A DNA stretch of 8,843 nt, taken from Candidatus Bathyarchaeota archaeon. Lineage in GTDB: Archaea; Thermoproteota; Bathyarchaeia; TCS64. A program made the translations under genes and the position numbers. Where the stretch lies: the NCBI GenBank assembly GCA_937877765.1, contig CALGBN010000052.1:1-8843 (forward strand). The letters are read 5' to 3'. A model generated the notes under the pieces. That model saw only the letters and a list, made by a program, of their open reading frames with translations, was not told where the DNA came from and did not search any database. Positions 1-5,870 of this stretch are shown piece after piece (the stretch's first letter is position 1; the number at the start of each line of letters is the position of its first letter).

Positions 1-18
1 GTTCTAGTTGTCGAACAC

Positions 19-459
19 TCATTGTGGGCGATCCCTCCATATCTTGATAGTTTCATACCACAGTATCACTGAAGGAACCAAACCCATCATCAAAGTTGTA
101 AAATACTGGCTACTCGGGAAATACGGCGTTTGAATGAGATAAGTCATCAACATGGTGGTCATAAGCACCGCGTAGAAAAGATAACGGGGCAGAATCACGC
201 CTCCGAGGGTGATAAACTGCTTCAATACCCCTACCTTGATGTCTTTAACGAGCTTATAGTCACCATACTCGTTTTCCACCAAGCCTAGCTCTTGTAGTTT
301 GTTCAGGTGGTAGCTGGATACGCTGGGGCTACTGAAACCAAGTTCACGCTGTACTTCACGTACACCTACGGGGTCATTGGGCTGTTTTAGCATATGAGTG
401 TATACGAGGAGGGTTTTTCCCTTCAGCTCGGACTCTATTATCTCTTCATCGCTCGCCAT
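19..459 (-). CDS. Membrane-anchored winged-helix transcriptional regulator (putative)
   Basis: This is a 146-residue protein. Residues about 14-73 look like an ArsR/MarR-type winged helix: a first helix (KTLLVYTHML), a PVGVREVQRELG helix, a recognition helix with SPSVSSYHLNKLQELGL, then a short wing ending in YKLVKD. Two hydrophobic segments follow, about 89-109 and 119-137, so the C-terminus is predicted to span the membrane twice with a very short outside loop. Known for such families: wHTH proteins with C-terminal membrane helices are common in archaea, and most have no assigned ligand. Inferred: it binds DNA from the inner face of the membrane. The ATG at 459 is preceded by an AGGGA at a 5-base gap. 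It lies 20 bases after the SPOUT methyltransferase gene and is probably cotranscribed with it. Its target genes are unknown, and I see no ligand-binding domain. Confidence 0.8.
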   Translation of the reverse strand: MASDEEIIESELKGKTLLVYTHMLKQPNDPVGVREVQRELGFSSPSVSSYHLNKLQELGLVENEYGDYKLVKDIKVGVLKQFITLGGVILPRYLFYAVLMTTMLMTYLIQTPYFPSSQYFTTLMMGLVPSVILWYETIKIWRDRPQ

Positions 460-479
460 CTGAATCCCTATATTTGCAC

Positions 480-1322
480 CTATTCTTTGAAGGTATTTAA
501 AATTGCTAGGGTAGACATTACAGCTTCTTCTGTTCTTACTGTGGCTGTACCCTGATCAGTTATCGTATTGATCATGTAGTCGAATATTTCCTCTGGTTTT
601 CGCCCCTCGCGTTCAATCATCTCACCGACGCCTTCCTTGTAGCTACCGAAAACTATCAGAGTATTCTCAGCTTCAATCCAATCCGCCTCAAGACGCGTCT
701 TCACATCATCATAAGGTTCACCTATTCTTGATGTGCCAATGGTAAGGTCCCATTCTGGGCTGTGCACAAGGTCACTGAGTCTCCGCTTGTTACCCCTTAG
801 GTCATATCCCCAGTATTCGGGTATAGCTTTCTTCTTGACGCTACGTCCAGATAGTTTCGGTTCTTTTTCCATTACCTCGACTGTGATCCTTGCTCCTTTT
901 GTCGGTGGTTTGCCCCTTACTTCAATGGGGACCTCGAGACCAATATCAACATCGTAATTATAACCCGAGCCGCCGATTACTACACCATCCCTGAAGTCTC
1001 CTACCTCGATCATGCTAAGTGATTCTTCAAGTGGGTGATGGGGGGTTCTCAGTGGTGGTAGTGTTCCCGCGTATTGGAGTTCAGGTCTTACATCGAACAA
1101 GTGTTTACGCAGATACTGGGGGGTTTCCATGTAACCCAGTATGTATTTCATTGTGATGCTCTCATCTGGCTGGTCCCTGTAGATGATTATCTGGTCTACC
1201 CTGTAGATAGCAGCGGCTCGCCCTAGCTGTGCTAGTGCCGTGGTCTTGTCTCTTAGGTTATTGAATTCTGCTACCATTGACGCTGGTACTGCTATTGTAA
1301 TTGAGTTTCTTCGTTTCATCAT
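480..1322 (-). CDS. SPOUT-fold RNA methyltransferase, COG2106 (MTH1/C9orf114-like) family
   Basis: This is a predicted SAM-dependent RNA methyltransferase of 280 residues, related to archaeal MTH1-type proteins and human SPOUT1 (C9orf114). Family signatures visible are SITIAVP at the N-terminus (7-13), GRAAAIYRVDQIIIY (34-48), YMETPQYLRK (64-73) and the very characteristic AGTLPPLRTPHHP (85-97). A beta-rich OB-like insertion follows at about 105-175 (FRDGVVIGG, DVDIGLEVP). The C-terminal half carries the knot and cofactor region: IGTSRIGEP (195-203), LIVFGSYKEG (222-231) and INTITDQGTATVRTEEA (251-267). The RNA substrate is not established by the sequence. I chose the ATG at 1322 because it overlaps the stop of the upstream gene as ATGA and sits just before the conserved core. 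An in-frame TTG at 1352 would add 10 unsupported residues, and the ATG at 1319 is an alternative. It is probably translationally coupled to the upstream RNase H-like gene. Confidence 0.9.
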   Translation of the reverse strand: MMKRRNSITIAVPASMVAEFNNLRDKTTALAQLGRAAAIYRVDQIIIYRDQPDESITMKYILGYMETPQYLRKHLFDVRPELQYAGTLPPLRTPHHPLEESLSMIEVGDFRDGVVIGGSGYNYDVDIGLEVPIEVRGKPPTKGARITVEVMEKEPKLSGRSVKKKAIPEYWGYDLRGNKRRLSDLVHSPEWDLTIGTSRIGEPYDDVKTRLEADWIEAENTLIVFGSYKEGVGEMIEREGRKPEEIFDYMINTITDQGTATVRTEEAVMSTLAILNTFKE

Positions 1323-1810
1323 GTATCCCTGTGTTTTTTCCAGTTCTTCCAACCGGTCTTGACATACTTTTCTCGGCTCTCTAGGTCATCCTTAACCCAT
1401 GCTAGAAACCCGTTGAAACTACGCATAGACGCTATCTCGTGGAACTCTCCTATTCCCTTATCCATGAGGCTCTCGATGAAGGTTCGCTCAGCAAGATCTT
1501 GGGTCATTCCAACTATCTTAACCTCAGTTATCTTGTATCCAAGTTCGCGGAGCGTGTCCTTAGCGTGCTCGAAGACATATCCTGTGCATATGTGAATAGC
1601 CTCAGTTTTAGGAACCTTTAATGCGTCTAAGCCGTCTAGTATTATCCTTGTGGTGTATCGGAGATAGGCTTTGTATTTGAACTCAGGTTCCTTGAATAAC
1701 TCTAGGGGAATCTCATCGCTGTATTTTTCGTTAGTCTCTACCCTACGTAGAACTATAACTACACCACCAATGAGGTCTCCCCACCCTGAGTCATCTATCT
1801 CGATAACCAT
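1319..1810 (-). CDS. Uncharacterised protein with RNase H-like N-terminus
   Basis: This is a 163-residue protein that I do not recognise as a named family. It opens with a hydrophobic strand and acidic turn, MVIEIDDSGWGDLIGGVVIV, which resembles the start of RNase HII (IDEAGRGPxxGP) and other RNase H-fold proteins. A second strand with a polar turn follows (LRRVETNEKYSDEI, 21-34), then a helix (YKAYLRYTTRIILDGLDAL, about 46-64) and two more alternating strand-helix units (EAIHICTGYVF, 70-80; YKITEVKIVG, 92-101). Acidic residues that could form a metal site are D6, D7, D59, E109 and E113, but I cannot assign a catalytic set. The C-terminus is basic (KTGWKNWKKHRDT). Its stop codon overlaps the start of the SPOUT RNA methyltransferase gene, which suggests a role in RNA or nucleic acid metabolism (inference). 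No clear Shine-Dalgarno precedes the ATG, but a TATA-like box lies about 28 bases upstream. Confidence 0.7.
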   Translation of the reverse strand: MVIEIDDSGWGDLIGGVVIVLRRVETNEKYSDEIPLELFKEPEFKYKAYLRYTTRIILDGLDALKVPKTEAIHICTGYVFEHAKDTLRELGYKITEVKIVGMTQDLAERTFIESLMDKGIGEFHEIASMRSFNGFLAWVKDDLESREKYVKTGWKNWKKHRDT

Positions 1811-1834
1811 TACTTGTGGGTAGATTACTGGGTG

Positions 1835-1842
1835 ATTAAAAA
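1835..1842 (-). promoter_or_regulatory. TATA-like box, candidate leaderless promoter for the RNase H-like gene
   Basis: On the minus strand this reads TTTTTAAT and is centred about 28 bases upstream of the ATG at 1810. The archaeal TATA box normally sits about 26-27 bases before the transcription start, so transcription would begin at or very near the start codon. No Shine-Dalgarno is visible, which fits a leaderless message. This is inference from spacing and composition only. Confidence 0.35.
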
Positions 1843-1849
1843 CAGTATC

Positions 1850-2914
1850 CTAGTTCTCCATACTCGCCTTGAGAATCTTAATAGACTCCGTGGTACTAGG
1901 ATCGATCCCATAGAGTAGCCCAAGATAAGCACTGGCGTAGTCTCCCTGTATCAGGGCAGACATCATTCGGGCTAGATTTGATTCTCCTTTCGCTTCAACC
2001 ATGATGACTTTACCAAAAGTTTCCTCCATAAGCTCAACAGATACCTTGATCTTCTTGTTTAGCCTTGGATACTCCTTTGGGTCGTGAATGATTACTGCGC
2101 AGAGACCGCCTAGTATTTCTTCTGCTCCTTCACGCGCCATGACGCTGTTATGGAATGCTTCAGGGTAGAAATTTGTAGCCGCTGGACTCTTACTGTTTTC
2201 ATTAAACTGAGTACTATACCTGTAGGCGACGCTCTCAAAGAGTCGTGGAGCATAGATGAACGGTACAAAGTCTTTGATTTCTGTAGCTAGCTGTTTACCA
2301 CGATTGACGTCACTGGATACTTCTTGGTTCATCTCGTTACACATTATCTCAACCACCTCAATCGATTCATTGACCTCATCCCACTTCGCGTCATCGATTA
2401 ACCCGATTCTACGGGTTATGCCAGCTAGATTATAGAACTGGTAAGGGATGGCGGCTCGTGGCTGTTGCCCCTTGGGGAAATAGACCAAGGTTTGATGGTT
2501 CTCCTTAGCTAGTTGTTCAAGTTTTCCACCCGAGCAGAAACACACCACTGTACAGCCTAGTTTAACGGCTTCCATGTATTGGCTAAGAGTCTCCTCTGTG
2601 TTCCCACTGTAGCTGACAGCGTAGACTAGTGTCTTCTTGTTTACCCATGCTGGTAGATGGTATCCTCTACTCACATCAACGGGTATCTTTAGGGTGTCGA
2701 GTAGCCAGTCACGTAGTAGTAATCCTCCGACTGCTGATCCCCCCATTCCGGTTATGATAATGGAGTCATAAGTTGAGCCATCAATGTTGATATCGACTTT
2801 TTTTGTGTTATTTAACGCGTTTCTAGCGCTCTTTGGGAACTCGGTTATCGCCTTAAGCATCCCATCGGGGTCCATTTTAGAATAGGTTTCAGGGTCATCG
2901 AGGACGCTACTCAT
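1850..2914 (-). CDS. Bifunctional phosphoglucose/phosphomannose isomerase
   Basis: It interconverts glucose-6-phosphate or mannose-6-phosphate with fructose-6-phosphate in the cytoplasm, serving central sugar metabolism and supply of mannose units. The 354-residue protein has two SIS sugar-phosphate folds. The first contains GMGGSAVGG (56-64) and the phosphate loop SYSGNTEE (101-108). PRAAIPY (152-158) follows, and the second fold holds NENSKSPA (238-245) and EAFHNS (252-257). E239 and H255 are 16 residues apart, matching the spacing of the catalytic Glu and His known from the Pyrobaculum aerophilum enzyme (E203, H219). A C-terminal Lys (346 or 349) probably matches its catalytic K298. The protein is somewhat longer than the roughly 300-residue archaeal examples. 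The ATG at 2914 lies 39 bases after the M20 hydrolase gene. There is no evident Shine-Dalgarno, but a TATA-like box sits about 27 bases upstream. Confidence 0.93.
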   Translation of the reverse strand: MSSVLDDPETYSKMDPDGMLKAITEFPKSARNALNNTKKVDINIDGSTYDSIIITGMGGSAVGGLLLRDWLLDTLKIPVDVSRGYHLPAWVNKKTLVYAVSYSGNTEETLSQYMEAVKLGCTVVCFCSGGKLEQLAKENHQTLVYFPKGQQPRAAIPYQFYNLAGITRRIGLIDDAKWDEVNESIEVVEIMCNEMNQEVSSDVNRGKQLATEIKDFVPFIYAPRLFESVAYRYSTQFNENSKSPAATNFYPEAFHNSVMAREGAEEILGGLCAVIIHDPKEYPRLNKKIKVSVELMEETFGKVIMVEAKGESNLARMMSALIQGDYASAYLGLLYGIDPSTTESIKILKASMEN

Positions 2915-2936
2915 AGCCTATAATGAATAAAAAGGG

Positions 2937-2944
2937 GATAAAAG
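2937..2944 (-). promoter_or_regulatory. TATA-like box, candidate leaderless promoter for the sugar isomerase gene
   Basis: The minus strand reads CTTTTATC, centred about 26-27 bases upstream of the ATG at 2914. This is the distance expected if the transcript starts at the start codon. A second T-rich tract (TTTTTATT, 2925-2932) lies too close to the ATG to be the TATA box and may instead help end the upstream M20 transcript. Inference from spacing. Confidence 0.35.
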
Positions 2945-2953
2945 CAGTTTGAC

Positions 2954-4159
2954 TCATGCAACCCCACAGATTTGACACGCTAGCCAAGCATAGACCTTGA
3001 TGGTGCCAATGAAATCATCAATCCTAACATGATCCATCTGAGTATGAGCATACTTCTCCTCACCCGGACCAAAACCGATAACCGGTATACCCAGATGAGC
3101 GTAGATTCGTCCATCAGTTGCAAAAGTCCATATCTTCTTCTCAGGAACCCTGTATGCCTCGGTTATCGCCTTTACGGCTTCATCAACGACTGGTGTTTTC
3201 TCTGGATCTGTGTAGAATCCGTTGAATCTCCGCTCATTGATGATGGTACCCGGGATAACGGTAGCTGTAAACTCAGGATCAGTTTGTTTCAAGTCAGTGA
3301 TTATCTTGTTCAAAGCCTCATAGAGGTGATGATCAGTGAAATCAGGGTGATTTCTACAATCGATGACGAAGTGACAGGTCTCTGGGACCACGTTTGATGC
3401 CTCTGGGCTTACCTCTATCTGCGTCACTACTAGGCTTGCCTTACCGAATACAGGGTGAACCGGGAGGCTTGGAGCAAGCTCTTCCTTGATCTTTGTTATC
3501 ATCTTCATAGCCTTGTACAGGGCGTTGATTCCACGTTCAGGAGCACTTGCATGACAGCTTCGTCCATGCACAATGACATCAAATTTAATGCTACCCCTGT
3601 GACCCAAAGCTAGCTCCATGTTAGTAGCCTCACCGATTAACACCACATCAGCCAAGAACTGGCTATCAACAATTGTAGACTTGGTGCCTGCACCGCCTAC
3701 CTCTTCAAGGGCTACGCCTGTTACCCTGTAATCGCCTTTCAGTTTGATGCCTAGCTCGTTTAGGGCTCTTCCGGCGAGCACCATGGCGGCAACTGCTCCC
3801 TTCATGTCGCAGGCGGCTCTACCGTATAGAACCTTGCCTTTGTCTCCAAAGGCTGCTCCATCCATCAGTTTACCACTGTAGGGGTCAACCATGTCGCCAA
3901 CAGGCACATGATCAATGTGTCCATTAAGTAGGAAGCTTCGTCCACCACCGGTTCCCTTGATGGTGCCCATGACATCGCCTAGCTTGTCAACTTTAGCCGT
4001 ATTGTATCCGTATTCGTTCATCTTACTGGCTATGTGTTCGGCTACTTGGTGTTCTTCACCGCTTGGGCTTGGTATATTGATTATTTGTTGGAAGAAATCG
4101 ATACAGTGGTCCCGGTTCTCGTCTACCCACCGGGATATCAATGACAATGTATCAGACAT
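2954..4159 (-). CDS. M20-family metallohydrolase, YgeY-like (ArgE/DapE superfamily)
   Basis: This is a two-metal amidohydrolase or peptidase of 401 residues, close to the usual M20 length. All expected metal ligands and catalytic residues are visible: H81 and D83 in NGHIDHVP, the bridging D118 in GRAACDMKG, E152-E153 in LEEVGGAGT, E177 in GEATN and the final H372 in YAHTQMDH. The dimerisation (lid) domain lies at about 185-300 and includes HGRSCHASAPERG. The stretch WTFATDGRIYAHLGIPVIGFGPG resembles YgeY-type hydrolases more than true ArgE or DapE. The substrate is therefore unclear, and an acetylornithine or succinyl-diaminopimelate label would be over-precise. It probably acts in the cytoplasm, as no signal peptide is seen. 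The ATG at 4159 has no Shine-Dalgarno. A TATA-like CTTATAAT about 27 bases upstream, in the 33-base gap after the ferredoxin gene, suggests its own leaderless promoter. Confidence 0.9.
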   Translation of the reverse strand: MSDTLSLISRWVDENRDHCIDFFQQIINIPSPSGEEHQVAEHIASKMNEYGYNTAKVDKLGDVMGTIKGTGGGRSFLLNGHIDHVPVGDMVDPYSGKLMDGAAFGDKGKVLYGRAACDMKGAVAAMVLAGRALNELGIKLKGDYRVTGVALEEVGGAGTKSTIVDSQFLADVVLIGEATNMELALGHRGSIKFDVIVHGRSCHASAPERGINALYKAMKMITKIKEELAPSLPVHPVFGKASLVVTQIEVSPEASNVVPETCHFVIDCRNHPDFTDHHLYEALNKIITDLKQTDPEFTATVIPGTIINERRFNGFYTDPEKTPVVDEAVKAITEAYRVPEKKIWTFATDGRIYAHLGIPVIGFGPGEEKYAHTQMDHVRIDDFIGTIKVYAWLACQICGVA

Positions 4160-4182
4160 AGTGTGAAAATGGGTTCCCTGAG

Positions 4183-4190
4183 ATTATAAG
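4183..4190 (-). promoter_or_regulatory. TATA-like box, candidate leaderless promoter for the M20 hydrolase gene
   Basis: The minus strand reads CTTATAAT, the closest match to an archaeal TATA box in the window. Its centre is about 27-28 bases upstream of the ATG at 4159, placing the predicted transcription start at the start codon. It begins just 3 bases downstream of the ferredoxin stop codon. Confidence 0.45.
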
Positions 4191-4192
4191 AG

Positions 4193-4375
4193 CTATTCCT
4201 CGACGGTTATTGCCTCAACTGGGCAAGCACCTACGCACCCCATGCACGCGATACATTCTGCTTCATGGACAACTTTGACACTATCCCCTTCCTCGGCATA
4301 TACACCCATGGGGCAGATACTGATGCATGTCTTGCAGTTGATACATTTTCCTTTATCTAGTGTTACTTTCGGCAA
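4193..4375 (-). CDS. Small 2x[4Fe-4S] ferredoxin
   Basis: This is a cytoplasmic electron carrier of about 60 residues, typical of the short clostridial-type 2[4Fe-4S] ferredoxin fold. Two complete CxxCxxCxxxCP motifs are present: Cys 11, 14, 17 and 21 (CINCKTCISICP) and Cys 41, 44, 47 and 51 (CIACMGCVGACP), joined by an acidic linker. No extra domain is present. I prefer the TTG at 4375, which follows an AAGGAG by 8 bases. The alternative GTG at 4384 overlaps that same Shine-Dalgarno, so it is a poor start and would add three residues. It is divergently transcribed from gcvPA. Its redox partner cannot be deduced, and adjacency to the M20 hydrolase or glycine dehydrogenase genes need not mean a shared pathway. 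Confidence 0.9.
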   Translation of the reverse strand: MPKVTLDKGKCINCKTCISICPMGVYAEEGDSVKVVHEAECIACMGCVGACPVEAITVEE

Positions 4376-4383
4376 TGTTTCCA

Positions 4384-4389
4384 CTCCTT
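4384..4389 (-). promoter_or_regulatory. Shine-Dalgarno site deciding the ferredoxin start
   Basis: The minus strand reads AAGGAG here. It is 8 bases before the TTG at 4375 but overlaps the GTG at 4384, so it favours the TTG as the real start codon. Confidence 0.6.
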
Positions 4390-4423
4390 ATTGTGGGCTA
4401 CGTGCATAGTATATGTGTTTCTC

Positions 4424-4447
4424 CGGTTACGGGTTACCGTTATTTAC
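4424..4447. promoter_or_regulatory. Divergent promoter region with imperfect palindrome and TATA-like box
   Basis: Bases 4424-4439 form CGGTTACGGGTTACCG, an imperfect palindrome in which 12 of 16 positions match its own reverse complement. It directly abuts a TATA-like TTATTTAC at 4440-4447. That box is about 27 bases before a predicted start near 4470, which would leave a leader of about 19 bases carrying the gcvPA Shine-Dalgarno. Read on the other strand the same box (GTAAATAA) could serve the ferredoxin gene with a longer leader. A 7-base direct repeat AGTATCA also occurs at 4454-4460 and 4466-4472. The palindrome sits where a regulator could block or aid factor binding. This is inference; no known operator was recognised. 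Confidence 0.35.
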
Positions 4448-4476
4448 TGGTGCAGTATCAGTAATAGTATCATATT

Positions 4477-4481
4477 GGAGG
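4477..4481 (+). promoter_or_regulatory. Shine-Dalgarno site for gcvPA
   Basis: GGAGG lies 7 bases before a TTG codon at 4489. This strong site supports the non-ATG start of gcvPA, for which no better upstream start exists. Confidence 0.7.
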
Positions 4482-4488
4482 CAACTGT

Positions 4489-5868
4489 TTGAGCAAAATA
4501 CACCCCTACCTTCCAAACAGCGTCCCAGAGATCAAGGAAAAGATGATGGAAAAAATAGGAATCGATTCAATCGATGAACTATTCTCCGACATCCCCAAGG
4601 AATTCATCTACGACAAAACCCTTGACATCCCGGGACCAAAAAGTGAGGTAGAAGTAAAAAGACATGTTTCAGAGCTACTAGAGGAAAACAAGACACTAAA
4701 AACTCCACCCTTCCTTGGTGGAGGCGTCTGGCCCCACTACGTCCCAACCGTCGTTGACGAGGTAGTACACAGGGCTGAGTTCCTAACCAGCTACACCCCA
4801 TATCAACCCGAGATAAGCCAAGGCATACTACAGGCGGTATTCGAGTACCAAAGCCTTGTCTGTGAACTCGTAGGCATGGAAGTAACTAACAGCAGTCTAT
4901 ACGACTGGGCTACAGCTGTCGGCGAAGCAGCGTTAATGAGTTCAAGGATCACCCGCAAAGATAAGGTGCTAGTCCCCGATCTAATGAGCCCCTATAGGCT
5001 TAGTGTCTTAAAGACCTACACTGAGCCAGCGGGCATAAAGGTCGAGATGATAGATCATGATCCCATCACCGGTTTACTGGACCTAGAAGACCTCAAAGAG
5101 AAAAACGATGACAAGACCGCAATGGTCTACATAGAGAACCCCAGCTACATGGGCTTCGCGGAGGAAAGAGCAGAAGCAATAGGAGAACTTACCCATGAAA
5201 CCAAGGCACTATATGTCGTGGGCGTTGATCCCACTAGCCTAGGATTATTGGAACCCCCAGGGGAGTATGACGCGGATATCGTCTGTGGAGAAGGACAGCC
5301 TCTAGGGAACCACATGAGTTATGGTGGCCCACTACTGGGTATTCTATCATGCAAGCATGATAACAGGTTCATTAGACAGATGCCTGGAAGAATCATCGGC
5401 GTAACAGAGACTCTAACAGACCATCGTCAGGGCTATGTAATGACATTGGCGACACGTGAACAGCATATCAGACGTGAGAAGGCTACCAGCAATATTTGCA
5501 GTAACCAAGCACTGAACGCGGTTACAGCGGGTGTCTATCTTGCATTGATGGGTTCACAGGGCATGAAGGAGCTCAGTGAGACCATTATGAAGAAAGCCAA
5601 GTACGCTCAGAAGAAGATAGGAGAACTACCCGGTGTAAGAGCGCCTATATTCAACAGCTTCCACTTCAAGGAGTTTACCGTAAACTTCCAGTACAAGACA
5701 TTGAAGGAAGTGAATGCTGCGCTTCACGCTCAGGGCATCGAGGCGGGCATACCGTTGAATGGTGACTTTGATTTTGGTGAGACAGCTCTCTACTGTGTGA
5801 CAGAGATTCACACCAAGGAGGATATTGATCTACTTGTATCAACTCTCAAGGAGGCATTGGAGGGATGA
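4489..5868 (+). CDS. gcvPA: Glycine dehydrogenase (decarboxylating) subunit 1, P-protein alpha
   Basis: This is one half of the split P-protein of the glycine cleavage system, which decarboxylates glycine and passes the aminomethyl group to the lipoyl arm of H-protein; the reverse direction allows glycine synthesis. The 459 residues agree with the usual 440-460. Recognisable stretches include the N-terminal HPYLPNSVPEIKEKMMEKIG (5-24), FLGGGVWPHYVP (75-86), YTPYQPEISQG (102-112) and NSSLYDWATAVGEAALMSSR (134-153). As expected for the alpha half, the region corresponding to the PLP lysine (CGEGQPLGNHMSYGGP) lacks that lysine, so PLP is bound through GcvPB. The TTG start is backed by GGAGG 7 bases upstream. 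It ends 2 bases before the preferred gcvPB start, so both subunits are probably made from one message. No gcvT or gcvH is present in the window. Confidence 0.96.
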   Translation: MSKIHPYLPNSVPEIKEKMMEKIGIDSIDELFSDIPKEFIYDKTLDIPGPKSEVEVKRHVSELLEENKTLKTPPFLGGGVWPHYVPTVVDEVVHRAEFLTSYTPYQPEISQGILQAVFEYQSLVCELVGMEVTNSSLYDWATAVGEAALMSSRITRKDKVLVPDLMSPYRLSVLKTYTEPAGIKVEMIDHDPITGLLDLEDLKEKNDDKTAMVYIENPSYMGFAEERAEAIGELTHETKALYVVGVDPTSLGLLEPPGEYDADIVCGEGQPLGNHMSYGGPLLGILSCKHDNRFIRQMPGRIIGVTETLTDHRQGYVMTLATREQHIRREKATSNICSNQALNAVTAGVYLALMGSQGMKELSETIMKKAKYAQKKIGELPGVRAPIFNSFHFKEFTVNFQYKTLKEVNAALHAQGIEAGIPLNGDFDFGETALYCVTEIHTKEDIDLLVSTLKEALEG

Positions 5869-5870
5869 CC

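Noticed and set aside
1..18. Possible gene at the left edge
   Set aside because: Only 18 bases lie beyond the wHTH gene stop; nothing can be supported there.
733..957. Open frame of 74 codons on the plus strand
   Set aside because: It lies antisense within the SPOUT methyltransferase gene, whose protein is strongly family-like. The antisense product is low-complexity (Ser/Leu-rich) with no recognisable motif.
1320..1352. Longer start (TTG at 1352) for the SPOUT methyltransferase
   Set aside because: It would overlap the upstream gene by 34 bases and add residues before the conserved core. The ATG at 1322 gives the common ATGA coupling.
3029..3397. Open frame of 122 codons on the plus strand
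   Set aside because: It is antisense to the well-supported M20 hydrolase gene; the product shows no motif and no Shine-Dalgarno-supported start.
4454..4472. AGTATCA direct repeat as a CRISPR or mobile-element signature
   Set aside because: There are only two 7-base copies 12 bases apart. This could occur by chance or be a small regulatory site, and there is no array or terminal inverted repeat.
4385..4488. Glycine riboswitch upstream of gcvPA
   Set aside because: The gap is only 104 bases, holds the divergent ferredoxin start too, and shows no paired-stem architecture of a glycine aptamer. A leader of about 19 bases is more likely.
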